A DNA stretch of 64,000 bases from Stenotrophomonas sp. SAU14A_NAIMI4_8 (GTDB taxonomy: Bacteria; Pseudomonadota; Gammaproteobacteria; Xanthomonadales; Xanthomonadaceae): assembly GCF_003086695.1 (NCBI RefSeq), contig NZ_CP025999.1:1777680-1841679 (forward strand), given 5' to 3'. The notes below the pieces were generated by a model. That model was not told the DNA's origin and ran no database searches. It was given only the letters and a program-made list of their open reading frames with translations. This document shows positions 16,193-24,999 of the stretch, piece after piece. Position numbers and translations under genes: made by a program. Position 1 is the first letter of the stretch. Each line of letters begins with the position of its first letter.

Positions 16193-17257
16193 ATGCACGG
16201 TTCCGCTGACCAGCTTGCCCCGCGTGCGCGCCATCTGCTGCGCACGCTGATCGCGCGTTACATCCAGGACGGTGAGCCGGTGGGCTCGCAGACACTGGCG
16301 CGCGTGGCCGGGCTGGAAGTCAGTCCGGCCACCATCCGCAACATCCTGGGCGACCTGGAAGACCTGGGCCTGCTGGCCTCGCCGCATACCTCGGCCGGGC
16401 GCATTCCAACCGCCCATGGCTACCGGGTGTTCGTCGACAGCCTGCTGCAGATGCAGCCGCCGGGCGAGGGCGAGCTGGCCCGCCTGCGCCTGGAACTGGC
16501 CGGCGGCGGCAGCACCCAGGCCCTGCTGGGCAGCGCTTCGGAGCTGCTGTCGGCCATGAGCCATTTCGTCGGTGTGGTCAGCGCGCCGCGGCGCGAGCAG
16601 TTCGCCTTCCGGCAGATCGATTTCGTGGCCCTGGACGGGCGCCGGGTGCTGGCCATCCTGGTGTTTGCCGACAATGAAGTGCAGAACCGGGTGATCGAGA
16701 CCCGCCAGGACTTCGCCCCGGGCCAGCTGGAACAGGTCGCCAATTACCTGAACGCGCATTTCGCCGGCCTGCCGCTGGCCGAGATCCGCACCCGCCTGCT
16801 GCTGGAGCTGCGCGATGCCCGTTCCGAGCTGGAGCAGCTGCTGGCGCACAGCATCGAGCTGGCCGAGCAAGCCCTGCAGCCGCCGGCCGACGACATGCTG
16901 GTGGCCGGGCAGACCCGGCTGATGGGGGTGCAGGACCTGTCCGACCTGGAGCGGCTGCGCGAGCTGTTCGAGCTGTTTTCCAGCAAGCGCGAGATCCTGC
17001 AGCTGCTGGAACGGACCATCCAGGCCCCGGGCGTGCGCATCTTCATTGGCGAAGAGACCGGCATGATGCCGCTGCAGGGCGTCTCGCTGGTCACCGCGCC
17101 CTATACCGCCAATGGCCAGGTGCTGGGCGTGCTGGGGGTGATCGGGCCCAAGCGCATGGCCTACGACCGCATGATTCCACTGGTGCAGGCCACCGCCGAC
17201 GTGCTGGGCGCGGCCTTTTCGCCGTCCGGACGCGCCCCGGGCACATCCGACGCTTGA
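16193..17257 (+). CDS. hrcA: Heat-inducible transcription repressor HrcA
   Basis: 354 residues. The N-terminal winged helix includes ARHLLRTLIARYIQDGEPVG, LEVSPATIRNILGDLEDLG and SPHTSAGRIPTAHGYRVFVD, all typical of HrcA. The C-terminal dimer region ends IGPKRMAYDRMIPLVQATAD, a family hallmark. ATG 16193 agrees with xanthomonad homologues and with the promoter at 16138-16166. It opens the hrcA-grpE-dnaK-dnaJ cluster; HrcA normally binds CIRCE operators with GroEL as co-factor, but no clear CIRCE copy is visible in this window, so targets may lie elsewhere (for example groESL). Confidence 0.95.
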   Translation: MHGSADQLAPRARHLLRTLIARYIQDGEPVGSQTLARVAGLEVSPATIRNILGDLEDLGLLASPHTSAGRIPTAHGYRVFVDSLLQMQPPGEGELARLRLELAGGGSTQALLGSASELLSAMSHFVGVVSAPRREQFAFRQIDFVALDGRRVLAILVFADNEVQNRVIETRQDFAPGQLEQVANYLNAHFAGLPLAEIRTRLLLELRDARSELEQLLAHSIELAEQALQPPADDMLVAGQTRLMGVQDLSDLERLRELFELFSSKREILQLLERTIQAPGVRIFIGEETGMMPLQGVSLVTAPYTANGQVLGVLGVIGPKRMAYDRMIPLVQATADVLGAAFSPSGRAPGTSDA

Positions 17258-17279
17258 AACGCAGCATCCCGCCCACACT
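17253..17279 (+). promoter_or_regulatory. Candidate sigma-32 promoter of grpE
   Basis: CTTGAAA (17253-17259) overlaps the hrcA stop codon. After 12 bases, CCCACACT (17272-17279) partly matches the sigma-32 -10 element. The -35 match is full, the -10 match weak. Confidence 0.45.
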
Positions 17280-17320
17280 AGGGTGGGTGGAGGCGGGCTG
17301 TGACCGCCAGGGACCCAGAC

Positions 17321-17836
17321 ATGAACCACGAAAACCCCGATATCGAATCCCAGCAGAGCGCGGCCGATGCAGCGGCTGCGGCCGGCGTGAGTGACGAAAC
17401 CGAGCGCCTGCGCGCCGAGATCGAGCAGATCAAGGCCGACGCCCTGCGTGAACGCGCCGATCTGGACAACCAGCGCAAGCGTGTGGCCCGCGACATCGAG
17501 CAGGCCCGCAAGTTCGCCAACGAAAAGCTGCTGGGCGAGCTGCTGCCGGTGTTCGACAGCCTGGATGCCGGCCTGAAGGCCGCTGGCGATGACGCCCATC
17601 CGCTGCGCGAGGGCCTGGAGCTGACCTACAAGCAGCTGCTGAAGGTCGCCGCCGACAATGGCCTGGTCCTGCTGGACCCGACCGGCCAGCCGTTCAACCC
17701 GGAACACCACCAGGCCATCAGCCAGGTGCCGACCCCCGGCGCCGCCCCCGGCAGCGTGGTCACCGTGTTCCAGAAGGGCTACCTGCTGAACGAGCGCCTG
17801 CTGCGGCCGGCGCTGGTGGTGGTGGCCGCCGACTGA
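17321..17836 (+). CDS. grpE: Nucleotide exchange factor GrpE
   Basis: 171 residues; releases ADP from DnaK. A variable acidic N-terminus is followed by a coiled coil ([20 protein letters not shown]) and the conserved core [20 protein letters not shown] then [15 protein letters not shown]. The C-terminal beta domain contains [10 protein letters not shown] and [16 protein letters not shown] 17321 (AGGGA 7 bases upstream) matches xanthomonad GrpE. A GTG at 17300 with GGAGG upstream would add 7 residues and cannot be excluded. Confidence 0.95.
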   Translation: MNHENPDIESQQSAADAAAAAGVSDETERLRAEIEQIKADALRERADLDNQRKRVARDIEQARKFANEKLLGELLPVFDSLDAGLKAAGDDAHPLREGLELTYKQLLKVAADNGLVLLDPTGQPFNPEHHQAISQVPTPGAAPGSVVTVFQKGYLLNERLLRPALVVVAAD

Positions 17837-17857
17837 CCCGGCGTCCGAGGCGAACGG

Positions 17858-17880
17858 CCGCCGGGCATGGCCCGGCGCTA
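17858..17880 (-). repeat. REP-type palindrome (GCCGGGC class) between grpE and dnaK
   Basis: CCGGGCATGGCCCGGCG followed by CTAC, the reverse of the GTAG head. Confidence 0.8.
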
Positions 17881-17930
17881 CCCGCCCCCGCAATGTTTTC
17901 CAGGCGCTGAACACAGCGTTCGGGGGATGG

Positions 17931-17959
17931 CTTGAATGTTCCACGAGCCTCCCCCACAT
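17931..17959 (+). promoter_or_regulatory. Sigma-32 heat-shock promoter of dnaK
   Basis: CTTGAAT (17931-17937), 14-base spacer, then CCCCACAT (17952-17959), close to the sigma-32 consensus CTTGAAA - CCCCATNT. It lies 65 bases before the dnaK start, so dnaK-dnaJ can be induced separately from hrcA-grpE. Confidence 0.7.
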
Positions 17960-18023
17960 CCCATTCATCCACCGGCACAACGGCCGGACTGAACCCAACA
18001 AGCATTCTTCAGGAGTCTCCCCC

Positions 18024-19946
18024 ATGGGCAAGATCATTGGTATCGACCTCGGCACCACCAACTCGTGCGTGGCGATCATGGACGGCGGCAAGGCCCGCGT
18101 CATCGAGAATTCGGAAGGCGATCGCACCACCCCGTCGATCGTCGCCTACACCAAGGACGGCGAAGTGCTGGTCGGTGCCTCGGCCAAGCGCCAGGCCGTG
18201 ACCAACCCCAAGAACACCTTCTACGCGGTGAAGCGCCTGATCGGCCGCAAGTTCACCGACGCCGAAGTGCAGAAGGACATCGCCCACGTCCCGTACAGCA
18301 TCCTGGCCCATGACAATGGCGATGCCTGGGTGGCCACCAGCGACGGCAAGAAGATGGCCCCGCAGGAAATCTCGGCCAAGGTGCTGGAAAAGATGAAGAA
18401 GACCGCCGAGGACTTCCTCGGTGAGAAGGTCACCGAAGCGGTCATCACCGTGCCGGCCTACTTCAACGACAGCCAGCGCCAGGCGACCAAGGACGCCGGC
18501 CGCATCGCCGGTCTGGACGTCAAGCGCATCATCAACGAGCCCACCGCGGCCGCGCTGGCCTATGGCCTGGACAAGGGTGACAACAAGGATCGCAAGATCG
18601 TGGTGTACGACCTGGGCGGCGGCACCTTCGACGTCTCGGTGATCGAAATCGCCAACGTCGATGGTGAAAAGCAGTTCGAAGTGCTGGCCACCAACGGCGA
18701 CACCTTCCTGGGCGGCGAAGACTTCGACAACCGCGTCATCGAATACCTGGTTGAAGAGTTCAACAAGGACCAGGGCATCGACCTGCGCAAGGATCCGCTG
18801 GCCCTGCAGCGCCTGAAGGACGCCGCCGAGCGCGCCAAGATCGAGCTGTCCAGCGCCCAGCAGACCGAAGTGAACCTGCCGTACGTCACGGCCGACGCCT
18901 CCGGTCCGAAGCACCTGAACATCAAGCTGACCCGCGCCAAGCTGGAAGCGCTGGTGGAAGACCTGATCAAGAAGTCGATCGAGCCGTGCCGCGTGGCCCT
19001 GAACGATGCCGGCCTGCGTTCGAGCGACATCAGTGAAGTGATCCTGGTCGGTGGCCAGACCCGCATGCCGAAGGTGCAGCAGGCGGTGACCGAGTTCTTC
19101 GGCAAGGAACCGCGCAAGGACGTCAACCCGGACGAAGCCGTGGCACTGGGTGCGGCGATCCAGGGCGGCGTGCTGGGCGGCGACGTGAAGGACGTGCTGC
19201 TGCTGGACGTGACCCCGCTGTCGCTGGGCATCGAAACCATGGGCGGCGTGTTCACCAAGATCATCGAAAAGAACACCACCATCCCGACCAAGGCTTCGCA
19301 GGTGTTCTCCACCGCCGAGGACAACCAGTCGGCCGTGACCGTGCACGTGCTGCAGGGTGAGCGCGAACAGGCCCGCTTCAACAAGTCGCTGGCCAAGTTC
19401 GACCTGTCCGGCATCGAGCCGGCCCCGCGAGGCCTGCCGCAGGTGGAAGTGTCCTTCGACATCGACGCCAACGGCATCCTGCACGTGTCGGCCAAGGACA
19501 AGAAGACCAACAAGGAACAGAAGGTCGAGATCAAGGCCGGTTCGGGTCTGTCCGAGGAAGAAATCGCGCGCATGGTGGCCGATGCCGAAGCCAACCGCGA
19601 AGAAGACAAGAAGTTCCAGGAACTGGTGCAGGCCCGTAACCAGGCCGATGCCCTGATCCACGGCACCCGCAGCGCCATCACCGAGCACGGCAGCAAGGTG
19701 GGCGGCGATGTCATCGGCAAGGTGGAAGCGGCCCTGGCCGATCTGGAAACCGCGATGAAGGGCGACGACAAGGCACAGATCGAAGCCAAGTCGAAGGTGC
19801 TGGAAGAAGCCGGCCAGGCGCTGTTCGCCGCTGCTTCGGCCGACCAGGGCGGTGCCCCGGGTGCCGACGCCGGCAACGCGGGCAAGGCGCAGGACGACGT
19901 GGTGGACGCCGAGTTCACCGAAGTCAAGGACGACAAGAAGTCCTGA
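18024..19946 (+). CDS. dnaK: Chaperone DnaK (Hsp70)
   Basis: 640 residues, standard length. ATPase domain signatures: [17 protein letters not shown] (phosphate 1), [15 protein letters not shown] (phosphate 2) and [15 protein letters not shown] (adenosine motif). The linker [15 protein letters not shown] near residue 390 precedes the substrate-binding domain, and an acidic C-terminal tail ends [11 protein letters not shown], the EEVD-like bacterial end. AGGAG precedes the ATG by 9 bases. Works with DnaJ and GrpE, both adjacent. Confidence 0.98.
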   Translation: MGKIIGIDLGTTNSCVAIMDGGKARVIENSEGDRTTPSIVAYTKDGEVLVGASAKRQAVTNPKNTFYAVKRLIGRKFTDAEVQKDIAHVPYSILAHDNGDAWVATSDGKKMAPQEISAKVLEKMKKTAEDFLGEKVTEAVITVPAYFNDSQRQATKDAGRIAGLDVKRIINEPTAAALAYGLDKGDNKDRKIVVYDLGGGTFDVSVIEIANVDGEKQFEVLATNGDTFLGGEDFDNRVIEYLVEEFNKDQGIDLRKDPLALQRLKDAAERAKIELSSAQQTEVNLPYVTADASGPKHLNIKLTRAKLEALVEDLIKKSIEPCRVALNDAGLRSSDISEVILVGGQTRMPKVQQAVTEFFGKEPRKDVNPDEAVALGAAIQGGVLGGDVKDVLLLDVTPLSLGIETMGGVFTKIIEKNTTIPTKASQVFSTAEDNQSAVTVHVLQGEREQARFNKSLAKFDLSGIEPAPRGLPQVEVSFDIDANGILHVSAKDKKTNKEQKVEIKAGSGLSEEEIARMVADAEANREEDKKFQELVQARNQADALIHGTRSAITEHGSKVGGDVIGKVEAALADLETAMKGDDKAQIEAKSKVLEEAGQALFAAASADQGGAPGADAGNAGKAQDDVVDAEFTEVKDDKKS

Positions 19947-19958
19947 TCCGGACCGACA

Positions 19959-19983
19959 CGGGGCGCTGCCTGGCAGCGTCCCG
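19959..19983 (+). terminator. Hairpin after dnaK
   Basis: GGGGCGCTGC pairs with GCAGCGTCCC (10 bp with one G-T) 13 bases after the dnaK stop. A second hairpin, AAGAGCGGA/TTCCGCTCTT, follows at about 20035-20056. Without strong T-runs they may attenuate rather than end transcription into dnaJ. Confidence 0.5.
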
Positions 19984-20100
19984 TTGTCGCATCAGGGTCC
20001 TGACCGCCACCCGGCGTGTCGGGGCGCCCGACGCAAGAGCGGACCTGGTTCCGCTCTTCCGCTTTGACGAATCCCGACTTTCCGGAAGCTGATCCACCCT

Positions 20101-21228
20101 ATGAGCAAGCGCGATTACTACGAAGTGCTGGGCGTTGCCCGCACCGCCACCGACGAAGAGCTGAAGAAGGCCTACCGTCGCTGCGCGATGAAATTCCATC
20201 CGGACCGCAACCCGGGTGATGCGGCGGCCGAAGCCTCCTTCAAGGAGTGCAAGGAAGCCTACGAAACGCTGTCCGACGGCAACAAGCGCCGCATGTACGA
20301 TGCCCACGGCCACGCCGCGTTCGAGCACGGCATGGGCGGTGGCGGTGGTCCGGGCGGCCCGGACATGAACGATATCTTCGGCGATATCTTCGGCAATATT
20401 TTCGGTGGCGGCGGTGCGGGCCCGCGCCAGGCCCGTCGCGGTGCCGACATCGGCTACGTGATGGAGCTGGACCTGGAAGAAGCGGTGCGTGGCGTCGAGC
20501 GCCGCATCGAGATTCCGACCCTGGCCGAGTGCGGCGACTGCGATGGCAGTGGCTCGGAAGACGGCAAGGTCGAGACCTGCAACGTCTGCCATGGCCGTGG
20601 CCAGGTGCGCATCCAGCGCGGCATCTTCGCCATGCAGCAGGCCTGCCACAACTGCAACGGCCGCGGCCAGATCATCGCCAAGCCGTGCAAGACCTGCCAC
20701 GGCAACGGCCGGGTGGAAGAAGACAAGGTGCTGTCGGTGAAGGTGCCGGCCGGCGTCGATACCGGTGACCGTATCCGCCTGTCCGGCGAAGGCGAAGCCG
20801 GTCCGGCCGGTACGCCGCCGGGCGACCTGTACGTGGAAGTGCGCGTGCGCGAGCATGCGATCTTCCAGCGCGACGGCGACGACCTGCACTGCGAAGTGCC
20901 GATCCGCATTTCGCAGGCCGCGCTGGGCGATACCGTGCGCGTGGCCACCCTGGGCGGCGAAGCGGAAATCCGCATTCCGGCCGAAACCCAGACCGGCAAG
21001 CTGTTCCGCCTGCGCGGCAAGGGCGTGCGTTCGGTGCGCAGCCGCAGCGAAGGCGACCTGTACTGCCGCGTGGTGGTGGAAACCCCGGTGAACCTGACCG
21101 CCGACCAGCGCAAGCTGCTGGAGCAGTTCGAGGCAACCTTCAACGGCGAAGACGCGCGCAAGCACTCGCCGAAGTCGGCCACCTTCATGGACGGTGTAAA
21201 GGGCTTCTGGGACCGGATGACGTCCTGA
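20101..21228 (+). CDS. dnaJ: Chaperone DnaJ (Hsp40)
   Basis: 375 residues, class A J-protein. The J domain (residues 1-70) has [20 protein letters not shown] and the HPD tripeptide. A Gly/Phe-rich linker ([20 protein letters not shown]) follows. Four zinc-finger repeats are intact: [24 protein letters not shown] and CKTCHGNG. The C-terminal substrate-binding domains end near GVKGFWDRM. It delivers clients to DnaK and stimulates its ATPase. Confidence 0.98.
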   Translation: MSKRDYYEVLGVARTATDEELKKAYRRCAMKFHPDRNPGDAAAEASFKECKEAYETLSDGNKRRMYDAHGHAAFEHGMGGGGGPGGPDMNDIFGDIFGNIFGGGGAGPRQARRGADIGYVMELDLEEAVRGVERRIEIPTLAECGDCDGSGSEDGKVETCNVCHGRGQVRIQRGIFAMQQACHNCNGRGQIIAKPCKTCHGNGRVEEDKVLSVKVPAGVDTGDRIRLSGEGEAGPAGTPPGDLYVEVRVREHAIFQRDGDDLHCEVPIRISQAALGDTVRVATLGGEAEIRIPAETQTGKLFRLRGKGVRSVRSRSEGDLYCRVVVETPVNLTADQRKLLEQFEATFNGEDARKHSPKSATFMDGVKGFWDRMTS

Positions 21229-21252
21229 GGATTCACCGCAGACGGTGAACGG

Positions 21253-21276
21253 TAACGCCGGGCCATGCCCGGCGTT
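21253..21276 (+). terminator. Terminator of the dnaK-dnaJ unit, made from a REP-like palindrome
   Basis: AACGCCGGGC/GCCCGGCGTT forms a 10-bp stem with a CAT loop followed by TTTCTGTTTG, 25 bases after dnaJ. The core matches the GCCGGGC REP class. Confidence 0.75.
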
Positions 21277-21303
21277 TCTGTTTGTGGACATCGCACGCAT
21301 TCC

Positions 21304-21366
21304 GCCGGGCATGGCCCGGCGCTACCAGGGGACTGTTCTCAGGTAGATCCACGCCATGCGTGGATG
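21304..21366. repeat. Two REP elements of different classes
   Basis: A reversed GCCGGGC-class copy (21304-21326, ending in CTAC) and a forward GTAGATCCACGC-class copy (21343-21366) sit between dnaJ and the convergent AraC gene. Confidence 0.85.
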
Positions 21367-21378
21367 TGGTTCGAGGGA

Positions 21379-22176
21379 TCAACGGAAAAACGCCGCCGGC
21401 GTCTGCCCCAGCTGCCGCTTGAACATGCTGGTGAACGCGCTGGGGCTGTCATAGCCCATCGCCAGCGCCACATCGATCACCTTTTCGCCCACCGCCAGGC
21501 GCTCCATCGCCGCCAGCAGGCGGGCCTGCTGCCGCCATTGGCCGAAGGTCATGCCCAGCTCGCTGGCGAAATGGCGCTGGATGGTTTTCACGTCCACCGC
21601 CAGCGCCTGCGCCCAGTCCTGCAGCGTGGCCTCGTCGCCGGGGTGCTTCTGGATGTGCTGGCAGATGCGCTGCAGGCGCGGGTCGGCCGGCGTTGGCAGG
21701 TGCAGCGGCAGCACATCCATGCGATGCAGTTCGTCCAGCAGCAGGCGCACCACGCGGCCGTCGCGGCTGTCGTCTTCGTGCTCGCCCTGGATCTGGCTGG
21801 CCGCGTGCAGCAGTTCGCGCAGCAGTGGCGCCACCTGCACCGCGAACGGTTCGGTGGCCAGCTGCGGGGCGAAGGCAGGATCGATATACAGGCTGCGCAT
21901 GTGCACATCGGCAATGCAGTCCACCCCGTGCGCCATGCCGGCCGGCATCCAGATCGCGCGGGTGGACGGTACCACCCAGCGGCCCACTTCCGAGCGCACC
22001 ACCATCAGGCCCGACATGGCATAGACCAGCTGGTGGCGGCGATGCCGGTGCGGCGACACCCGGGTGCCGGCGGGATAGTCCTTCACCCGGCAGGTCACCG
22101 GCCGGTGGCCGGGCACCTCGTTCCAGGGCGCGGACTCCCGGATCGCGCAGGGGGTGTCCTTTTTGCGATATGGCAT
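21379..22176 (-). CDS. AraC-family transcriptional regulator
   Basis: 265 residues. The N-terminal cupin-like sensor includes SPHRHRRHQLVYAMSGLMVV and IWMPAGMAHGVDC; the C-terminal double helix-turn-helix spans LQDWAQALAVDVKTIQRHFA and VIDVALAMGYDSPSAFTSMF. This organisation is the NimR/YdfF-like group that often controls a neighbouring exporter. It is divergent from the Fsr-type MFS gene (72 bases between the starts), so regulation of that pump is likely. ATG 22176 gives the usual length for the group. Confidence 0.88.
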   Translation of the reverse strand: MPYRKKDTPCAIRESAPWNEVPGHRPVTCRVKDYPAGTRVSPHRHRRHQLVYAMSGLMVVRSEVGRWVVPSTRAIWMPAGMAHGVDCIADVHMRSLYIDPAFAPQLATEPFAVQVAPLLRELLHAASQIQGEHEDDSRDGRVVRLLLDELHRMDVLPLHLPTPADPRLQRICQHIQKHPGDEATLQDWAQALAVDVKTIQRHFASELGMTFGQWRQQARLLAAMERLAVGEKVIDVALAMGYDSPSAFTSMFKRQLGQTPAAFFR

Positions 22177-22248
22177 GACCAGAACGCGGCGGAAGGGAAG
22201 GGACGGGCACCGTAGCATGCGTGGCTCGCCCCATCCTGACTGCGCACC

Positions 22249-23448
22249 ATGTCCAGCCTGGCTTCCCCGGTTCCACGCACCCGCAGCACGTCCCCGGGCG
22301 TGCTGGCGGCGATTTCCACCTCCCACGTGGTCAACGACATGATGCAGTCGCTGATCCTGGCCATCTATCCGGTCATCAAGGGCGGTTTCAACCTCAGCTT
22401 CACCCAGATCGGCCTGATCACGCTCACCTATCAGCTGACTGCGTCGATCTTCCAGCCGCTGGTGGGCCTGGCCACCGACCGCAAGCCGGCGCCGTATTCG
22501 CTGCCGATCGGCATGGCCTCGACCCTGTGCGGCATGCTGCTGCTGGGCTTCGCACCGAACTACGCCATGGTGCTGCTGGCCGCGGCGCTGGTGGGCGTCG
22601 GCTCGGCCATCTTCCACCCGGAAGCCTCACGCATCGCGCGCCTGGCGTCGGGCGGCCGTCATGGCTTCGCGCAATCGGTGTTCCAGGTCGGCGGCAATTT
22701 CGGTACCGCGCTGGGCCCGCTGATCGCCGCGGCGGTGATCGTGCCGTACGGCCAGCACGCCGCCTCGTGGTTTGCCGGCGCGGCGCTGATCGGCATTGCC
22801 CTGCTGACCTATGTCAGCCGCTGGTACGCGTTGCACTTGGGTACGCCGCGGCCGGCCGGGCAGGGCCCGGTCGCCCCGCGTCATCCCCGGCGCACGGTGG
22901 CGCGGGTGATGGCCATCCTGCTGGTGCTGATCTTCAGCAAGTACTTCTACATGGCCAGCATCGGCAGCTACTTCACCTTCTATCTGATCCACCATTTCGG
23001 AATTCCGGTGGCGCAGGCGCAGCTGCATCTGTTCGCGTTCCTGGTGGCATCGGCGGCGGGTGGCTTCCTGGGCGGGCCGCTGGGTGACCGCATTGGCCGC
23101 AAGCCGATCATCTGGGCCTCGATCCTGGGCGTGGCGCCGTTCGCGCTGGCGTTGCCGCATGCCGATCTGTTGTGGACCACGGTGCTGGCGGTGCTGATCG
23201 GTTTCGTGCTGTCGTCGGCGTTCTCGGCCATCGTGGTCTATGCGCAGGAAATGATGCCGCACCGGATCGGCATGGTGTCGGGGTTGTTCTTCGGTTTTGC
23301 CTTCGGCATGGGCGGGCTGGGTGCGGCGGTGCTGGGCCTGCTGGCGGACAAGACCAGCATTGAGTTCGTCTACCAGTTGACCGCGTTCCTGCCGCTGCTG
23401 GGCATCGTCGCCGCCTGGCTGCCACCGTCGCGGCCGGCTGCACACTGA
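22249..23448 (+). CDS. MFS efflux transporter, fosmidomycin-resistance (Fsr) type
   Basis: 399 residues with twelve predicted TM segments. The Fsr group shows in AAISTSHVVNDMMQSLILAI near the N-terminus, IGLITLTYQLTASIFQPLVG, and FHPEASRIARLASGGRHGFA in the first half. Members export fosmidomycin or other small molecules. The divergent AraC-type gene probably controls expression. The stop codon is only 15 bases before the first non-coding island. Confidence 0.88.
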   Translation: MSSLASPVPRTRSTSPGVLAAISTSHVVNDMMQSLILAIYPVIKGGFNLSFTQIGLITLTYQLTASIFQPLVGLATDRKPAPYSLPIGMASTLCGMLLLGFAPNYAMVLLAAALVGVGSAIFHPEASRIARLASGGRHGFAQSVFQVGGNFGTALGPLIAAAVIVPYGQHAASWFAGAALIGIALLTYVSRWYALHLGTPRPAGQGPVAPRHPRRTVARVMAILLVLIFSKYFYMASIGSYFTFYLIHHFGIPVAQAQLHLFAFLVASAAGGFLGGPLGDRIGRKPIIWASILGVAPFALALPHADLLWTTVLAVLIGFVLSSAFSAIVVYAQEMMPHRIGMVSGLFFGFAFGMGGLGAAVLGLLADKTSIEFVYQLTAFLPLLGIVAAWLPPSRPAAH

Positions 23449-23529
23449 GGGGGAGGGTTGTTTGCAGGGCTTGCAGCCCTGCACCTGCTTGGAGCAACGT
23501 CAACGTCAAAAGCGGGCATTCCGTGGGAT

Positions 23530-23631
23530 GGCGGGGTGGGTCCGGTTGAGGGGGACGCTGCAAGTACGTCCCTGTAAGCTCGGTCGCCGCATCCATGCGG
23601 CTCACGCCCCCTCAACCGGACCCACCCCGCC
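23530..23631 (+). repeat. Long stem-loop with 52-nt core, copy 1
   Basis: Arms of 25 bp pair perfectly (23530-23554 with 23607-23631; left arm begins GGCGGGGTGGGTCCGG). The 52-nt core starts ACGCTGCAAGTACGT and contains an inner hairpin GCCGCAT-CC-ATGCGGC (23586-23601). The flank ATTCCGTGGGATGG precedes it; TTCGACAGTTTCCTGCGATC follows. Confidence 0.9.
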
Positions 23632-23665
23632 TTCGACAGTTTCCTGCGATCTGTCGGAACCACAC

Positions 23666-23704
23666 GGGGTCGGATCCCGTTGCTGCGCAACGGGCTCCGA
23701 CCCC
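23666..23704. repeat. GGGGTC-type palindrome, island 1
   Basis: GGGGTCGGATCCCGTTGC and GCAACGGGCTCCGACCCC flank a TGC loop; 18-bp arms with one internal mismatch at the same place as in the 12047 and 42215 copies. Confidence 0.85.
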
Positions 23705-23732
23705 ATTTTGAATGTCGATATTTGACAGGTTT

Positions 23733-23823
23733 CATCCACGCATGGCGTGGATCTACTGTGTCGACCAAGGTCGACACCTACCAACAGCCGCGCGTCTTAG
23801 TAGATCCACGCCATGCGTGGATG
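23733..23823. repeat. REP trio in the centre of island 1
   Basis: A reversed GTAGATCCACGC-class copy (23733-23756), a GTGTCGACCAAGGTCGACAC copy (23758-23782, ending ACCTACC), and a forward GTAGATCCACGC-class copy (23800-23823). The motif ATTCCTTCGATATCCGACAG follows, as beside the REPs of island 3. Confidence 0.85.
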
Positions 23824-23881
23824 AATTCCTTCGATATCCGACAGATGTGCCGACCAACAGCACGCGGAATGTGTGAGAGGT

Positions 23882-23979
23882 GGGGCGGTGTGGGTGGGCA
23901 GGACCGCAGGCGCCATGGATGGCGCCTACGAGCCTCCATGGATGGATTCACGGCGTGTCCTGCCCACCCACACCGCCCC
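23882..23979 (-). repeat. Long stem-loop with 52-nt core, copy 2
   Basis: Arms of 23 bp pair perfectly (23882-23904 with 23957-23979; arm begins GGGGCGGTGTGGGTGGGC). Core again 52 nt; inner hairpin AGGCGCCAT-GG-ATGGCGCCT (23908-23927). Read on the minus strand the core starts ACGCCG and is preceded by ATTCCGGGGGATGG, so this copy is inverted relative to copy 1. Confidence 0.9.
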
Positions 23980-24090
23980 GCCATCCCCCGGAATGCGGCT
24001 GTTGCTGTTGCTTTGGCTGTTGCCGTTGCTTTGAAGCAGGTGCAGGGCTGCAAGCCCTGCCGAAAACTCCCTTGGGCGTAGAATGCGGGG

Positions 24091-24999
24091 ATGAGCGAAT
24101 CCCTCGAAAACCACTTGCTCCACGGTCGTCGCCAGCGGCCCGACGGGCCCTCGCCGATCGACGTCATTTCGGTCCAGTCGCAACTGGTCTACGGCCACGC
24201 CGGCAACAGCGCCGCGGTGCCGCCGATGCGTGCGCTGGGCCTTCGCGTGGCCGAAGTGCCGACCGTCCTGCTCAGCAACGCGCCGTTCTACGACACCACC
24301 CGCGGCCGCGTGCTGCCCGCTGACTGGTTCGCCGACCTGCTGCAAGGTGCCGCCGAACGTGGCCTGCCGAAACGGGCGAAGATGCTGGTCTCGGGCTACT
24401 TCGGCAGCGCCGCCAATGGCGCGGCGTTCGCCGACTGGCTGGACACCCTGCTGCCCGCCTGCCCGCAACTGCGCTACTGCCTGGACCCGGTGATCGGCGA
24501 TACCCATACCGGTCCCTACGTGGAGCCGGGGCTGGAAGCCATCTTCGCCGAACGGCTGCTGCCGCACGCCTGGCTGGTCACGCCCAATGCCTTCGAGCTG
24601 AATCGCTTGACCGGCATGCCCGCGCTGGCCGAGGCCGATGCCATTGCCGCCGCGCGCACGCTGCTTGATCGCGGCCCGCAATGGGTGATCGCGCACAGCG
24701 TTGGCGGCAACCCGGGCGAACTGGTCACCCTGGCCGTGGGCCGTGAGGAAACCTGGCGCTGGACCTCGCCGCTGCTGCCGGTGGATGTGGCCGGCACCGG
24801 CGATGTGCTGATGGCCCTGGTCGTGTCGTTCCTGCTGCGTGGTGAATCGATGCAGCAGGCGATCTCGCGTGCCGTGGCCGGCACCCATGCGGCGCTCGAG
24901 GCGACGCTGGCGCAGGGCTTCGAGGAGTTCGATGTGATTGCCGCGGCCCCGGCTGCGCTGGCCGACGGCGCCCGCTTCCAGGCCGAACGGCTGGCATGA
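24091..24999 (+). CDS. pdxY: Pyridoxal kinase PdxY
   Basis: 302-residue ribokinase-fold enzyme that phosphorylates pyridoxal with ATP in the PLP salvage pathway. Features: VISVQSQLVYGHAGNSAAVP near residue 25 (substrate lid), LRYCLDPVIGD, TPNAFELNRLTG, and the anion-hole motif VAGTGDVLMA with the catalytic Asp. The start lies 30 bases after island 1. The stop overlaps the next gene (ATGA), so pdxY and tyrA are probably co-translated. Confidence 0.94.
   Translation: MSESLENHLLHGRRQRPDGPSPIDVISVQSQLVYGHAGNSAAVPPMRALGLRVAEVPTVLLSNAPFYDTTRGRVLPADWFADLLQGAAERGLPKRAKMLVSGYFGSAANGAAFADWLDTLLPACPQLRYCLDPVIGDTHTGPYVEPGLEAIFAERLLPHAWLVTPNAFELNRLTGMPALAEADAIAAARTLLDRGPQWVIAHSVGGNPGELVTLAVGREETWRWTSPLLPVDVAGTGDVLMALVVSFLLRGESMQQAISRAVAGTHAALEATLAQGFEEFDVIAAAPAALADGARFQAERLA

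Larger units (their letters stand above)
23464..24060. repeat. Non-coding island 1 with inward-facing terminal palindromes
   Basis: 597-base island filling the MFS-pdxY gap (23449-24090). Left end: palindrome GCAGGGCTTGCAGCCCTGC (23464-23482), then ACCTGC and CAACGT-like repeats. Right end: the same palindrome inverted (24042-24060) preceded by GTTGCC-like repeats. Inside, in order: stem-loop copy 1 (plus), a GGGGTC palindrome, a REP trio near 23733-23823, and stem-loop copy 2 (minus). I see no credible gene in it; the open frames crossing it are low-complexity by-products of the palindromes. Islands 2 and 3 have the same plan. Confidence 0.85.

Noticed and set aside
18009..19936. Long minus-strand frames opposite dnaK
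   Set aside because: Antisense of DnaK; long only because of codon bias.
23464..23482. Island end palindromes as ordinary intrinsic terminators
   Set aside because: The hairpins are strong but have no T-run on either side, and secF already has its own terminator 5 bases before island 2.
23449..24090. Open frames of 60-165 codons across the islands as small genes
   Set aside because: They are read out of palindromes and repeats, differ between the three islands, and lack ribosome-binding sites or conserved protein sequence.
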